The position numbers and the translations under genes are program-made. Of a stretch of 64,000 nt of DNA, positions 24,971 to 33,530 are shown in pieces. Source of the stretch: Emticicia sp051209875 (GTDB taxonomy: Bacteria; Bacteroidota; Bacteroidia; Cytophagales; Spirosomataceae). The stretch covers positions 3,038,001 through 3,102,000 of the forward strand of contig NZ_JBNTQY010000001.1 of assembly GCF_051209875.1 (NCBI RefSeq), given 5' to 3'. How positions within the stretch are numbered: the first letter of the stretch is position 1; every line of letters starts with the position of its first letter. The notes beneath the pieces were generated by a model. The model had not been told where the DNA came from, made no database searches, and saw nothing but the letters and a program-made list of their open reading frames with translations.

Positions 24971-26827
24971 TTACAAACGTTTAACTTTCAGAACTGTACC
25001 AACCTCGATAATGGTACTTGATAAATTATTCAACTTCCACAATTGTTCGACCGATACGTTATAATTTACTGAAATTCTGAAAAGGGTTTCGTCCTTTCGA
25101 ACGGTGTGATATACATATTTAATACTTGACTTATTTTCCTCTTTACCTACACTAGATTCTGCAATTGTTTTGGTGTTAGGAACTGATTCATCTTTCAAAT
25201 CTTGCTTTTTTTCATTCAGATCATTTTGCTGAACACCCTTTTTATCAACATCTTTGGGCAAATTTATATTTTTTGGCTGTTCTTTCCTAATTTCTTGGCT
25301 TAAAGGTAAAGAATTTAAATCAATTTCCTTTGGTGCACTTTCGACCAATATATTTTTGTCATTATTTACTACTAATGCCTGATTTTCTTTTACAATAATG
25401 GTGTCTTTGACTGGAATTGGAACAAGACGTTCACTATCATTTTCAGTACCTATTAACTCTTCAATGGCAGCAAATTCATCGGGCATTTCGATGTATTCTA
25501 TCGGTTTATTTTTAGGCCTTGTTGTTTGCATCCAAATAATTCTGCCTCTTTGTAAACGCTGAACTGACTCTAATCGATTATATTCTAAAAGGCTCTCTAA
25601 TTTGACACCATAAATTTGTGAAATATCCCAAAGTGTTTCACCTTCTCTTACCACGTGAAAGGGAACACTTGCCTTCACATTCTTCTTTTCTATGTAATAA
25701 ACCTGACCGATATGAAGTAAATCGTTTACTTTCATATCATTATATTCAACAAATTTTTCAATTGAAATGCCTGCTTTATATGCCATATTTACTACAGCAT
25801 CACACATTTCAGCTTGCAATCCCTTTAAATCATTAATCTTGTAAAAAATTCCACCTTTATTAACACCCTTACTTTTTTCTACCAGTTCTTCTCTTTTCAA
25901 AACTGGAAAACCTAAATCTTTTGAAGGAAGCCCAACCTTTCTTGACAATTCTGCCAAAGTCCTAACTTCATTGAATCTACTGGTAGGCACTACAACCAAT
26001 ACTTGGCAATCTGTATCAGGAACATTTTTGGAAATTAGCCAGAGATTATACTCACTCAAAGTAGCGGGTTCTACTTTTAATTCGGCAGAAATTTTGTTTA
26101 ATGTTTTACCTTTACTGTATGGATATTCATATACAACCTTAGGTACAGCAGGTTTATAAAGCGGAAATTCTTTTTCTATTGCTAATTTGTAGGCTAAAAA
26201 CTGCAAAATTGCCATATATGCAGGGCTATCTAAAAGTATGTAAGCATTACCAGACCACTTCTTGCTAACTTCCAGTAAGCTTAATACTTTCTTATCAGAT
26301 ATATGCGAAAAGAGAGTTGTACCCCAATTGCTGTACAAGACATAGTTTCTTTTCAAACACATTGCAGCTCCTTTGGTAGCCGCAATTAGATGCTTTCTTT
26401 CATCTAATTGGTTATTCATCAATAAATCTACGTCTTCTGCTTTTTGCTTATCGAGACACCAAAAAACCCCAGCTTCGAGGTTAATATTGTTTTCAATAGA
26501 AGATTGATATTTATTATAACTAACCAAATATTTAAAATCATCTGGTACATTTTGCTCTCTTAATATAGGTTCAACTACTGGCAAGAACAATGCAACTTTA
26601 TCTAATTGATTTTGAATATTTTGTTTGTTTGACTGAATATTTTTCAATTCATTTTGTATTAAATAACGAGTTACGTCATTTAACTGAAATGTAATATCAG
26701 CAAACTTAACTTCGTAAGGAACGAGTGGATTATCTGTTTTGTGTGGAGCGGCGAATACATTATTATTTCCCCAAAAAGTAAAAAGGAATACAAACTCAAT
26801 TGTATATTTGAAAGCACGTAAGTCCAT
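24971..26827 (-). CDS. LysM protein with degenerate MltD-like transglycosylase domain
   Basis: 618 residues from the ATG at 26827 (an in-frame GTG lies four codons earlier). A signal peptide ends near NVFAA. Residues about 70-230 resemble the MltD lytic transglycosylase core (FLPVVEPILREQNVPDDFKYL, LDERKHLIAATKGAAMCL), but the catalytic Glu-Ser motif is replaced by SYNKYQSS, so cleavage is unlikely. LysM-like modules follow: about 245-290 (weak), 330-390 (weak), a clear one at 393-437 (FHVVREGETLWDISQIYGV) and a clear C-terminal one (YHTVRKDETLFRISVNYNV), with a low-complexity charged linker before the last. It probably binds peptidoglycan in the periplasm as a scaffold or activator. Its leader is unusually structured. 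Confidence 0.75.
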   Translation of the reverse strand: MDLRAFKYTIEFVFLFTFWGNNNVFAAPHKTDNPLVPYEVKFADITFQLNDVTRYLIQNELKNIQSNKQNIQNQLDKVALFLPVVEPILREQNVPDDFKYLVSYNKYQSSIENNINLEAGVFWCLDKQKAEDVDLLMNNQLDERKHLIAATKGAAMCLKRNYVLYSNWGTTLFSHISDKKVLSLLEVSKKWSGNAYILLDSPAYMAILQFLAYKLAIEKEFPLYKPAVPKVVYEYPYSKGKTLNKISAELKVEPATLSEYNLWLISKNVPDTDCQVLVVVPTSRFNEVRTLAELSRKVGLPSKDLGFPVLKREELVEKSKGVNKGGIFYKINDLKGLQAEMCDAVVNMAYKAGISIEKFVEYNDMKVNDLLHIGQVYYIEKKNVKASVPFHVVREGETLWDISQIYGVKLESLLEYNRLESVQRLQRGRIIWMQTTRPKNKPIEYIEMPDEFAAIEELIGTENDSERLVPIPVKDTIIVKENQALVVNNDKNILVESAPKEIDLNSLPLSQEIRKEQPKNINLPKDVDKKGVQQNDLNEKKQDLKDESVPNTKTIAESSVGKEENKSSIKYVYHTVRKDETLFRISVNYNVSVEQLWKLNNLSSTIIEVGTVLKVKRL

Positions 26828-26844
26828 TATAAGATTCACAGATA

Positions 26845-27010
26845 CTGTTGAGAGGGAGATGTCCTAACTCTTACATAAAAACATCTCTCTCAACAGATGA
26901 TTACCTTTACTTTTTTTGGGTTTGAGCTTGAACTTTCGTTCGGCTGCAGTGTGTTACCACGAATGATAACACCCACTCTTATATTTAATTAGGAAAGCGA
27001 TTTGCTATTG
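26845..27010 (-). promoter_or_regulatory. Structured 5' leader of the LysM gene (candidate regulatory RNA)
   Basis: Between a strong promoter and the LysM start, the minus-strand transcript folds by eye into three hairpins: GUGUUAUCA/UGGUAACAC (26972-26951) closed by a UUCG tetraloop; GAAC/GUUC (26941-26930) closed by GAAA, a GNRA loop; and a long stem CUGUUGAGAGAGAUGU (26896-26881) with 26862-26845, 16 pairs with a two-base bulge, ending 17 bases before the start codon. A short UGGG/CCCA pairing could enclose the first two. No U run follows, so translation control is more likely than termination. It matches no riboswitch class I can recall. Confidence 0.55.
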
Positions 27011-27015
27011 TGTTC

Positions 27016-27047
27016 CAAAGGTATATGATGAATTTTAAATTTCCAAA
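27016..27047 (-). promoter_or_regulatory. Promoter for the LysM gene and its leader
   Basis: On the minus strand TTTG (27047-27044), 20 bases, then TACCTTTG (27023-27016): a full match at both elements. It predicts a transcript starting near 27009. The rest of the gap up to the pgi terminator (27048-27284) is AT-rich; a TACATTTG box at 27246-27253 on the plus strand faces no gene. Confidence 0.65.
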
Positions 27048-27280
27048 TGTAAACGGTTAAATTTTTTATAATTTCCATAATTTTTATTTTTTCAAAAAAA
27101 AATGAAAACGAAATTGTACCGTTAAATAACTTATTATCAAGTCTTTATAAATTTCTTCAGACTACTATTTAATAAGAATTTTCAAATTAAAATAATTTAA
27201 AAATTGCAATTCGAATCAAACAAATAATACATTCTATAAATTTTGTACATTTGTAAAGAAAATTTTTCCTTAAAAAAACA

Positions 27281-27312
27281 AAAAACTATCAGAAAATCTG
27301 ATAGTTTTTTGT
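27281..27312. terminator. Bidirectional terminator after pgi
   Basis: ACTATCAG (27285-27292) pairs perfectly with CTGATAGT (27298-27305) around AAAAT, with A and T runs on either side, so U tracts exist in both directions. It serves pgi on the minus strand. Confidence 0.85.
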
Positions 27313-27350
27313 TAAATATTTTTCCACAAAAAATAAAAAAATTCAGTTAT

Positions 27351-28997
27351 TTATTTTCTCCACTTCTTGTATTGATTAATCAAAGCATTGGTTGAGCTGT
27401 CATGGCTTTCAACCACTTCATTATTAGTCAATTCTGGGTAAATTTTGTTAGCTAATTGCTTTCCTAATTCAACACCCCATTGGTCAAAACTAAATACATT
27501 CCAGATAATTCCCTGAACAAAGATTTTATGTTCATACATCGCAATCAAACTACCTAAACTTTTAGGAGTGACTTTCTTTAAAAGTATAGAGTTTGTTGGA
27601 CGATTTCCTTCAAAAACCTTAAATGGAGCTATTTTTTCAGCTTCATCTTTCGACTTCCCTACTAATTCTGCATCAACTTCTTCACGAGTTTTACCATTCA
27701 TCAATGCTTCTGTTTGTGCAAAAAAGTTAGAAAGCAACATTTTATGATGTTCACCAATAGGATTATGAGATATTGCTGGTGCAATAAAATCAGCAGGAAT
27801 TAATTTTGTTCCTTGATGAATCAACTGATAAAAGGCATGTTGTCCGTTTGTACCCGGCTCGCCCCAAATGATTGGCCCTGTCTGATAATCTACCTTTTTT
27901 CCGCTTCTATCAATATATTTACCATTTGATTCCATATCTCCTTGTTGAAAATATGCTGCAAAACGATGTAAATATTGATCATAAGGCAAAATAGCATGAG
28001 AATCTGCCCCATAAAAATTATTGTACCAAATGCCTAATAATGCTAAAAGGACAGGTATATTTTTTTCAAAAGGTGTACTCCTGAAATGATTATCCATTTC
28101 ATGAGCACCTAAAAGTAATTGCTCAAAGTTTTCAAATCCAATCGAACAAGCAATCGACAAGCCAATGGCAGACCAAATTGAATATCTACCTCCTACCCAG
28201 TCCCAAAATCCAAACATATTTGCAGGATCAATTCCAAACTTCTCAACTTCCTTTTGATTGGTTGAAATGGCTACAAAATGTTTTTTAACAAAAGATTCAT
28301 CTACTGCACTTTTCAAAAACCAATCTCTTGCCGATAGGGCATTAGTCATGGTTTCTTGAGTCGTAAAAGTTTTTGATGCAATCATAAATAATGTGGTTGC
28401 AGGATTAACTTTTTTCAATGTTTCGGCAATATGTGTTCCGTCAACATTCGATACAAAATGAATATTTATGTTTTTCTTTTTATAGGCTTTCAAAGCTTCA
28501 GTGACCATAACTGGACCTAAATCCGAGCCCCCAATACCAATATTAATAATATCAGTGATTGATTGATTGGTATATCCTTTCCAAGTACCAGAAATAACAT
28601 TTTCTGAAAAACGCTTCATTTTCAACAAGACTTCATTGATTTCTGGCATTACATCCTTTCCATCAACTAAAATGGCAGAATTTGAACGATTTCTCAAAGC
28701 AACATGTAGTACTGAACGGTTTTCAGTTTGATTGATTTTTTCACCTTTAAACATTTGCTCAATCGCATCAGACAATTGACACTCCTTTGCTAAATCAGTC
28801 AAATAGGACAAAGTTCGACGGTTGATATTGTTTTTTGAATAATCAAGTAAAATATCATTGAAACGTACTGAAAATTTCTTAAAACGATTTTTATCCTCAG
28901 CAAATAGTTCTTTCAAATGCTTTTTGCTGATTGTACGATGATGAGCTTTAAGTTTTTTGAAAGCCGAGGTTTGAGTAAAATTTGTAGAATTAAGCAT
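27351..28997 (-). CDS. pgi: Glucose-6-phosphate isomerase
   Basis: 548 residues, the usual length of the long bacterial form. Motifs: IINIGIGGSDLGPVMV, VDGTHIAETLKKVNP, FMIASKTFTTQETMTNA, GRYSIWSAIGLSIA, the family signature IIWGEPGTNGQHAFYQLIH, and the C-terminal WNVFSFDQWGVELGKQLA containing the conserved lysine. It interconverts glucose-6-phosphate and fructose-6-phosphate in the cytoplasm. It stands alone, with a strong terminator behind it. All expected motifs are present. Confidence 0.97.
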   Translation of the reverse strand: MLNSTNFTQTSAFKKLKAHHRTISKKHLKELFAEDKNRFKKFSVRFNDILLDYSKNNINRRTLSYLTDLAKECQLSDAIEQMFKGEKINQTENRSVLHVALRNRSNSAILVDGKDVMPEINEVLLKMKRFSENVISGTWKGYTNQSITDIINIGIGGSDLGPVMVTEALKAYKKKNINIHFVSNVDGTHIAETLKKVNPATTLFMIASKTFTTQETMTNALSARDWFLKSAVDESFVKKHFVAISTNQKEVEKFGIDPANMFGFWDWVGGRYSIWSAIGLSIACSIGFENFEQLLLGAHEMDNHFRSTPFEKNIPVLLALLGIWYNNFYGADSHAILPYDQYLHRFAAYFQQGDMESNGKYIDRSGKKVDYQTGPIIWGEPGTNGQHAFYQLIHQGTKLIPADFIAPAISHNPIGEHHKMLLSNFFAQTEALMNGKTREEVDAELVGKSKDEAEKIAPFKVFEGNRPTNSILLKKVTPKSLGSLIAMYEHKIFVQGIIWNVFSFDQWGVELGKQLANKIYPELTNNEVVESHDSSTNALINQYKKWRK

Positions 28998-29134
28998 GTT
29001 TTGATTTGATAGTTACTTGTTATTAGTACTTAAATTATTTTGAAAATTTACTGAATATAACAAGGACATAAGATTTTGAACATTAAAAATTATTGGATGA
29101 TAACAAGAAAACCACTAATCAATTTCCTAAATAA

Positions 29135-29938
29135 TTATTTTTCAGGTTTAATACAAATATCAGCTAAATGGCTTTTAGAAGCCACGAAAACATTAAAGTC
29201 AACATTACCTTTTACACCGTCAATTTTTCCCTCTGCACTATGTTGCCAAATCATTAATTTTGCATCCTCATATCCTTCTAATTTTTGACTATCATAATCA
29301 GAAATCCAAAGCGGATATTCATCAAAATTATCTTTTATATATTGTCTATATATATAAGCATTTGTGTAGATAATTGGCTTTGAGCCATAATGATTTTCAA
29401 TAACATTGATAAATGTTCTAACATTATCAACTAAATTTTCACGCACTTTTCTACCTTTTCCATGAATTTCAAAGTCCACCACAGGCACAAAATCACCCTC
29501 TTCAAGTCTAACAGATTCAATAAAGTTTTGTGCTTGTAACTTTGGGTCTGCCCAAGGCACATAAAAGTGGTAAGCTCCACGAATCAGTCCTTCACGCTTT
29601 GCTCCTCGGAAATTATAATCAAAATCTTGGTCTTTAAGGTCAGTTCCCTCTGTAGCTTTTACAAAACAAAAATTGATTTCAACCTTATCATCATCACTAT
29701 GCTTTACCTTAAACCAATCAATGTTTTCGTTATGATGTGAGACATCAATACCATGAATCGTGTATCTGAGGGGTAATCGAATGCCAAAATTTTCTACATA
29801 AGTCCACTTTTGCCCATCACTTACATAGACAGGGTACAAAGTAATAAGAGCAATAACTATTAATATATAAAGACTTTTGAGGCTAAGTAACTGATTAGAT
29901 ACTTTTTTCCAAAAGCTCAACTTCTTTTTTTTCTTCAT
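29135..29938 (-). CDS. GH25 lysozyme, membrane-anchored or secreted
   Basis: 267 residues: a basic N-terminus, one hydrophobic segment (about 19-40) that would anchor it, then a single GH25 domain. Family motifs: HGIDVSHHNENIDWFKVK with the first catalytic-region Asp, FCFVKATEGTDLKD, GAYHFYVPWADPKLQAQNF, the Asp/Glu pair in FVPVVDFEIHG, PIIYTNAYIY and LMIWQHSAEGKIDGVKG. GH25 enzymes hydrolyse the MurNAc-GlcNAc bond of peptidoglycan. No binding domain is attached. A -7 box TATTTTTG lies upstream at 30004-29997. It may work in cell-wall turnover with the LysM and GH108 proteins of this window. Confidence 0.9.
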   Translation of the reverse strand: MKKKKKLSFWKKVSNQLLSLKSLYILIVIALITLYPVYVSDGQKWTYVENFGIRLPLRYTIHGIDVSHHNENIDWFKVKHSDDDKVEINFCFVKATEGTDLKDQDFDYNFRGAKREGLIRGAYHFYVPWADPKLQAQNFIESVRLEEGDFVPVVDFEIHGKGRKVRENLVDNVRTFINVIENHYGSKPIIYTNAYIYRQYIKDNFDEYPLWISDYDSQKLEGYEDAKLMIWQHSAEGKIDGVKGNVDFNVFVASKSHLADICIKPEK

Positions 29939-29996
29939 TTTTCAAAAGAGTATTATCAACTTATCTACTAATGAAGTTCATAATACAAATATTATG

Positions 29997-30004
29997 CAAA
30001 AATA
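29997..30004 (-). promoter_or_regulatory. -7 promoter box for the GH25 lysozyme gene
   Basis: TATTTTTG on the minus strand fully matches TAnnTTTG, about 60 bases before the start codon. No good -33 element was seen; it lies directly behind the peroxiredoxin terminator. Confidence 0.35.
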
Positions 30005-30041
30005 AATAAAAATAAAACCGAAAGAAAATTACTTTCGGTTT
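30005..30041 (-). terminator. Intrinsic terminator after peroxiredoxin
   Basis: AAACCGAAAG (30015-30024) pairs perfectly with CTTTCGGTTT (30032-30041) around a 7-base loop; the minus-strand exit is TTATTTTTATTT. Confidence 0.85.
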
Positions 30042-30100
30042 TTGGAACTCGTTTCAAAAATAAACAATACAAATATCTGATAACCAATGAATTATAATCA

Positions 30101-30736
30101 TTATTTATTTGGTTGTGGTGTATAACGCAAATATGGTTTTACGACAGTTACACCTTTAGGGAACTTTGCAATCGCATCTTCAGTTGAAACCGCTGGTACT
30201 ACAATTGTGTCTTCACCATCTTTCCAATCGGCTGGGGTTGCTACTTGATAATTGGCTGTGAGTTGCAAAGAGTCAATAACTCTTAGTAATTCTGTAAAAT
30301 TACGCCCTGTTGAAGCTGGGTACGTTAAAGTCAATTTTACTTTTTTATCGGGTCCAATGATAAATACCGAACGAACAGTTGCTTTTTCTGAGGCATTCGG
30401 GTGAATCATGTCATACAAAGTCGCAACATTTCTATCTGAATCTGCAATGATAGGAAAATTAACTGTAACACCATTAACTTCTTCAATATCTGGAACCCAT
30501 TTACCATGAGAAGCTAAATCATCAACAGAAACCGCAATAACCTTTACACCCCTCTTAGCAAAATCATCTTTCAATAGTGCCGTTTTCCCTAATTCGGTTG
30601 TACAAACGGGGGTGAAATCAGCAGGATGTGAAAATAACATCCCCCAAGAATTTCCAAGCCATTCGTGAAAATTAATTGTTCCCTGCGTCGTTTCAGCAGT
30701 GAAATCAGGTGCGATATCTCCTAATCGAAGTGACAT
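30101..30736 (-). CDS. 1-Cys peroxiredoxin (Prx6 type)
   Basis: 211 residues, the length of the Prx6 subfamily. The peroxidatic Cys45 lies in FSHPADFTPVCTTELG and is the only cysteine in the chain, so this is a true 1-Cys enzyme. Other marks: the N-terminal LRLGDIAPDFTAETTQGTI, VKVIAVSVDDLASHGKW, FPIIADSDRNVATLYDMI, SVFIIGPDKKVKLTLTYPAS and the C-terminal extension with DWKDGEDTIVVPAVS. It reduces hydrogen peroxide and organic peroxides in the cytoplasm using an external reductant. A TACATTTG box upstream and a strong terminator suggest a single-gene transcript. Confidence 0.94.
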   Translation of the reverse strand: MSLRLGDIAPDFTAETTQGTINFHEWLGNSWGMLFSHPADFTPVCTTELGKTALLKDDFAKRGVKVIAVSVDDLASHGKWVPDIEEVNGVTVNFPIIADSDRNVATLYDMIHPNASEKATVRSVFIIGPDKKVKLTLTYPASTGRNFTELLRVIDSLQLTANYQVATPADWKDGEDTIVVPAVSTEDAIAKFPKGVTVVKPYLRYTPQPNK

Positions 30737-30816
30737 ATATTTTGAATATTTAAATGTTTGAAATTTATTTAATCTACTAAGTTAATAGAGAATTCAAATT
30801 TTAGAAAAATAGTTCA

Positions 30817-30824
30817 CAAATGTA
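30817..30824 (-). promoter_or_regulatory. -7 promoter box for the peroxiredoxin gene
   Basis: TACATTTG on the minus strand is a full match to TAnnTTTG and would give a leader of about 75 bases. A TTG lies 27 bases further, which is too far for a standard promoter. Confidence 0.4.
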
Positions 30825-30951
30825 GCTAAAAGTTTTATTAAGATATTATGCCAAAAATCATAATTCATTTAATATGAATAACAATTAAACGTTTGCATTT
30901 TATAAAAAGCTTTTTCTAAAGTTAAATATTGATTAAGTCATTAAAATTCTT

Positions 30952-30981
30952 GTACAATATCGTTCGTAAGTAGTATATTTG
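30952..30981 (+). promoter_or_regulatory. Promoter for the ABC transporter operon
   Basis: TTG (30952-30954), 19 bases, TATATTTG (30974-30981): a full match to the Bacteroidota consensus. The start codon of the ATPase gene follows 18 bases after the box, so the leader is very short. Confidence 0.65.
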
Positions 30982-30999
30982 AAACAAAAATGAGATATA

Positions 31000-31644
31000 A
31001 TGCTTGCTTGCTCTGACCTTCAATTTTCATACGGTAAACAAATTCAGGATAGTCCACAACGAAAATTCAATTTCCCTTCGTTTTCATGTGCCAAAGGAGA
31101 AACTTTATTGATTCTTGGCAATTCAGGTACAGGCAAAACTACATTATTGCACTTGATGGCCTTACTACTCCATCCTCAAAGTGGTTCGATTCAAATAAAT
31201 GGTGTAGAGTTATCCAATTTATCTGCCAAAGAAGCTACCAAAATGCGTGCAAATCATTTGGGTATTATTTATCAAAAATCCCACTTCGTAAGTTCACTTA
31301 ATGTCATAGAAAATCTGCTTTTGGCAAATTATTTAGCCGACCAAAACCAGTCGAAAGAACAAGCTCATAAATTGGCAAAAAATCTTGGCTTTGCTGATAA
31401 GTTAGACAAAAAAACGACTTCACTTAGTGGAGGAGAACAACAAAGGGTAAGTATTGCCCGAGCTTTGATGAACAATCCGAATGTGATTTTGGCAGATGAA
31501 CCCACATCTAATCTGGATGATGACAATTGCGAAAAAGTCATTCAATTACTTGAAAATCAATCAAAAAACATAGGTGCAGCCTTGGTGATTGTAACTCACG
31601 ACCAAAGGTTGAAAGATAGATATAGCAATATTATTACACTTTAA
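31000..31644 (+). CDS. ABC transporter ATP-binding protein, LolD/MacB family
   Basis: 214 residues, one ABC domain. Walker A GNSGTGKTTLLH, Q-loop in GIIYQKSHF, signature LSGGEQQRVSIARAL, Walker B NVILADEPTSNLDD and the switch histidine in VIVTHDQRL are all intact. With the FtsX-type permease 131 bases downstream it forms a LolD/MacB-like transporter driven from the cytoplasm. The neighbouring DUF3299 protein suggests a link to a Zur-controlled ATPase-permease-DUF3299 set known from pseudomonads rather than to lipoprotein release. Direct export of lipoproteins or a macrolide remains possible. Confidence 0.85.
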   Translation: MLACSDLQFSYGKQIQDSPQRKFNFPSFSCAKGETLLILGNSGTGKTTLLHLMALLLHPQSGSIQINGVELSNLSAKEATKMRANHLGIIYQKSHFVSSLNVIENLLLANYLADQNQSKEQAHKLAKNLGFADKLDKKTTSLSGGEQQRVSIARALMNNPNVILADEPTSNLDDDNCEKVIQLLENQSKNIGAALVIVTHDQRLKDRYSNIITL

Positions 31645-31650
31645 TCAATT

Positions 31651-31765
31651 ACGAGTTACGAATGATGATTTACAAATAAGGAATTACTTCGCAACGTTTT
31701 TCTAAACTACATAAAAAAGAAGTTTTCAAACAATTTTTATTCGTAAATCGTCAATCAATAATTGT
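31651..31765. repeat. Imperfect inverted repeat made of a dispersed word
   Basis: The left arm, around TTACGAATGATGATTTAC (31657-31674), is mirrored by GTAAATCGTCAATC (31743-31756), about 12 of 14 matching. A related word, AATCGTCATTCGTCAATTG, recurs at about 45400-45418 before gldF. It lies between the ATPase and permease genes. Confidence 0.5.
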
Positions 31766-31775
31766 TATTCAAAAT

Positions 31776-32969
31776 ATGTTATTTAAAATCAGTTGGAAAA
31801 ATATTATCGACAAAAAACTCAACAGTTTTTTATGCGTTTTGTTAATGACTTTAGGCATTGGCATGATTTCACTTTTGATGCTATTGGGCAAACAATTACA
31901 AGATAAATTCGCCAAAAATATCAGTGGGATTGATTTAGTTGTTGGTGCAAAAGGAAGCCCATTACAGTTAATTTTGTCAAGTGTTTACCAAATTGATAAT
32001 CCAACAGGCAATGTTTATTTAGATGATGTACAAACCATTGCTCAAAATCCGATGGTCAAAGAAATGATTCCATTATCAATGGGAGACAATTTTCAAGGTT
32101 ATCGTATTTTGGGAACAAATAAAAAATATTTTGAACACTTCAAGACGAAATTTGCATCTGGCAAGATGTTCAAAGCAGATTTGGAGGTAGTTTTAGGTGG
32201 ACAAACCGCTCTTAATACAAATCTCAAAGTTGGTGATACATTTGCCAGTTCTCATGGCCTTGACTCAGAAGGTGAAAAACATAATGAAAGAAAGTATAAA
32301 GTTGTAGGTATATTAGAATTCAATAATTCGGTAGTTGATAACTTAATCTTAACAAGCTTGGGTAGTGTTTGGAGCATACACGAAAATCACGAAGCAGGCG
32401 AAATGGAAGACAGTACCAAAAAGCGTGAAATCACCAGTGCAATTATTAAGTTTCGTTCGCCAATGGGCATGATGACCATGCCAAGAAATATTAATCAAAA
32501 TTCAAAATTGCAAGCGGCCGTACCTGCAATTGAAGTCAATCGTATATTTGAGTTGCTTGGTATTGGAATTGACGGATTACAAGTTTTAGCAGCAGTGATC
32601 ATGCTTATTTCAGGCATTAGTGTTTTTGTTTCATTGTACAATTCATTAAAAGAACGCAAATATGAAATGGCTTTAATGCTTTCAATGGGAGCGAGCCGAA
32701 CTCGTTTGTTTTTAATGTTGTTATTAGAAGGAATAATTTTATCACTTTTGGGCTATGTTGCAGGAATCTTACTTAGCCGCATCGGAATTTATTTAATTTC
32801 TAATCAGTTAAGTAAAAAATTCCATTTTGATGTCAATCAGTTTGCATTACAAACTGGTGAAATTTACTTATTCGTTGGAGCGTTATTAGTGGGTATTTTA
32901 GCTGCGTCATTGCCTTCTATTGGTATATATCGCATAAATATTTCTAAGACTTTAGCAGAAGAAAGTTAG
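31776..32969 (+). CDS. ABC transporter permease, FtsX/MacB type
   Basis: 397 residues. One membrane segment near residues 17-40, a large periplasmic domain (about 45-260), then three C-terminal segments (about 265-390), the FtsX-like layout. The MacB-PCD core appears as ISGIDLVVGAKGSPLQLILSS and the FtsX domain as FVSLYNSLKERKYEMALMLSMGASRTRLFLM. It would move a substrate across or out of the inner membrane, powered by the adjacent ATPase. No periplasmic adaptor gene is near. It lies just before the DUF3299 gene, with which it is probably cotranscribed. Confidence 0.85.
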   Translation: MLFKISWKNIIDKKLNSFLCVLLMTLGIGMISLLMLLGKQLQDKFAKNISGIDLVVGAKGSPLQLILSSVYQIDNPTGNVYLDDVQTIAQNPMVKEMIPLSMGDNFQGYRILGTNKKYFEHFKTKFASGKMFKADLEVVLGGQTALNTNLKVGDTFASSHGLDSEGEKHNERKYKVVGILEFNNSVVDNLILTSLGSVWSIHENHEAGEMEDSTKKREITSAIIKFRSPMGMMTMPRNINQNSKLQAAVPAIEVNRIFELLGIGIDGLQVLAAVIMLISGISVFVSLYNSLKERKYEMALMLSMGASRTRLFLMLLLEGIILSLLGYVAGILLSRIGIYLISNQLSKKFHFDVNQFALQTGEIYLFVGALLVGILAASLPSIGIYRINISKTLAEES

Positions 32970-33058
32970 AATAATGATCAAATATGAATGTATCAGATTA
33001 TTCATTATATATTTAAACAAATTATTGTATCAAAACTCATTCATCAATCATACTTAAT

Positions 33059-33511
33059 ATGAAAACCATTTCAAAAACATTTTTATTAGGAATACTAACA
33101 CTTTCTTTATTTTCATTCACATTGCTTGACGAGCCAACAAAAGTTACTTGGGAAACCCTTCGTGATGTAACTTTTAAGAAAAAATGGAGTGCAGAAGAAT
33201 CCATGTTTATCCTCTACCCTACTTTTGGGGCCAAAGTGGCAGGATTAAAGGACAAAGAAATTGTGCTGACTGGCTATATGATTCCAGTTGATGTGGATGC
33301 CAATGTTTATGTACTTTCTGCAAATCCATATAGTTCATGCTTTTTTTGTGGAGGAGCCGGACCAGAGTCTGTTGTTCAAATAAAATTCAAAAAAACTACT
33401 AAACGTTTCAATACCGATGACCGAGTGACTGTAAAAGGCACATTGAAACTTAATGCGGATGATATTAATGAACTAAACTATATTTTAACCAATAGTGATT
33501 TAGTATTGTAA
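33059..33511 (+). CDS. Exported DUF3299-like protein
   Basis: 150 residues: a signal peptide (1-21), then a domain with IVLTGYMIPVD, YVLSANPYSSCFFCGGAGPE and VTVKGTLKLN, the pattern of DUF3299 proteins, which look like small OB-type beta barrels. Cys94 and Cys97 form a CxxC pair that could bind a metal or be redox active. In pseudomonads DUF3299 genes follow an ABC ATPase-permease pair in a zinc-repressed operon with a DUF2796 gene; here the ATPase and permease precede it but DUF2796 was not seen. A periplasmic role linked to zinc supply is inferred. A strong terminator follows. Confidence 0.6.
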   Translation: MKTISKTFLLGILTLSLFSFTLLDEPTKVTWETLRDVTFKKKWSAEESMFILYPTFGAKVAGLKDKEIVLTGYMIPVDVDANVYVLSANPYSSCFFCGGAGPESVVQIKFKKTTKRFNTDDRVTVKGTLKLNADDINELNYILTNSDLVL

Positions 33512-33530
33512 TATCTATTTTTGCATCAAT

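Noticed and set aside
27209..27220. TTCGAATC resembling a tRNA T-loop
   Set aside because: No acceptor, D or anticodon stem could be paired around it; flanks are plain AT-rich DNA.
27246..27253. Plus-strand promoter box TACATTTG for a small RNA ending at the pgi terminator
   Set aside because: No -33 element at a suitable distance and a transcript of only about 50 bases; the box can arise by chance in such AT-rich DNA.
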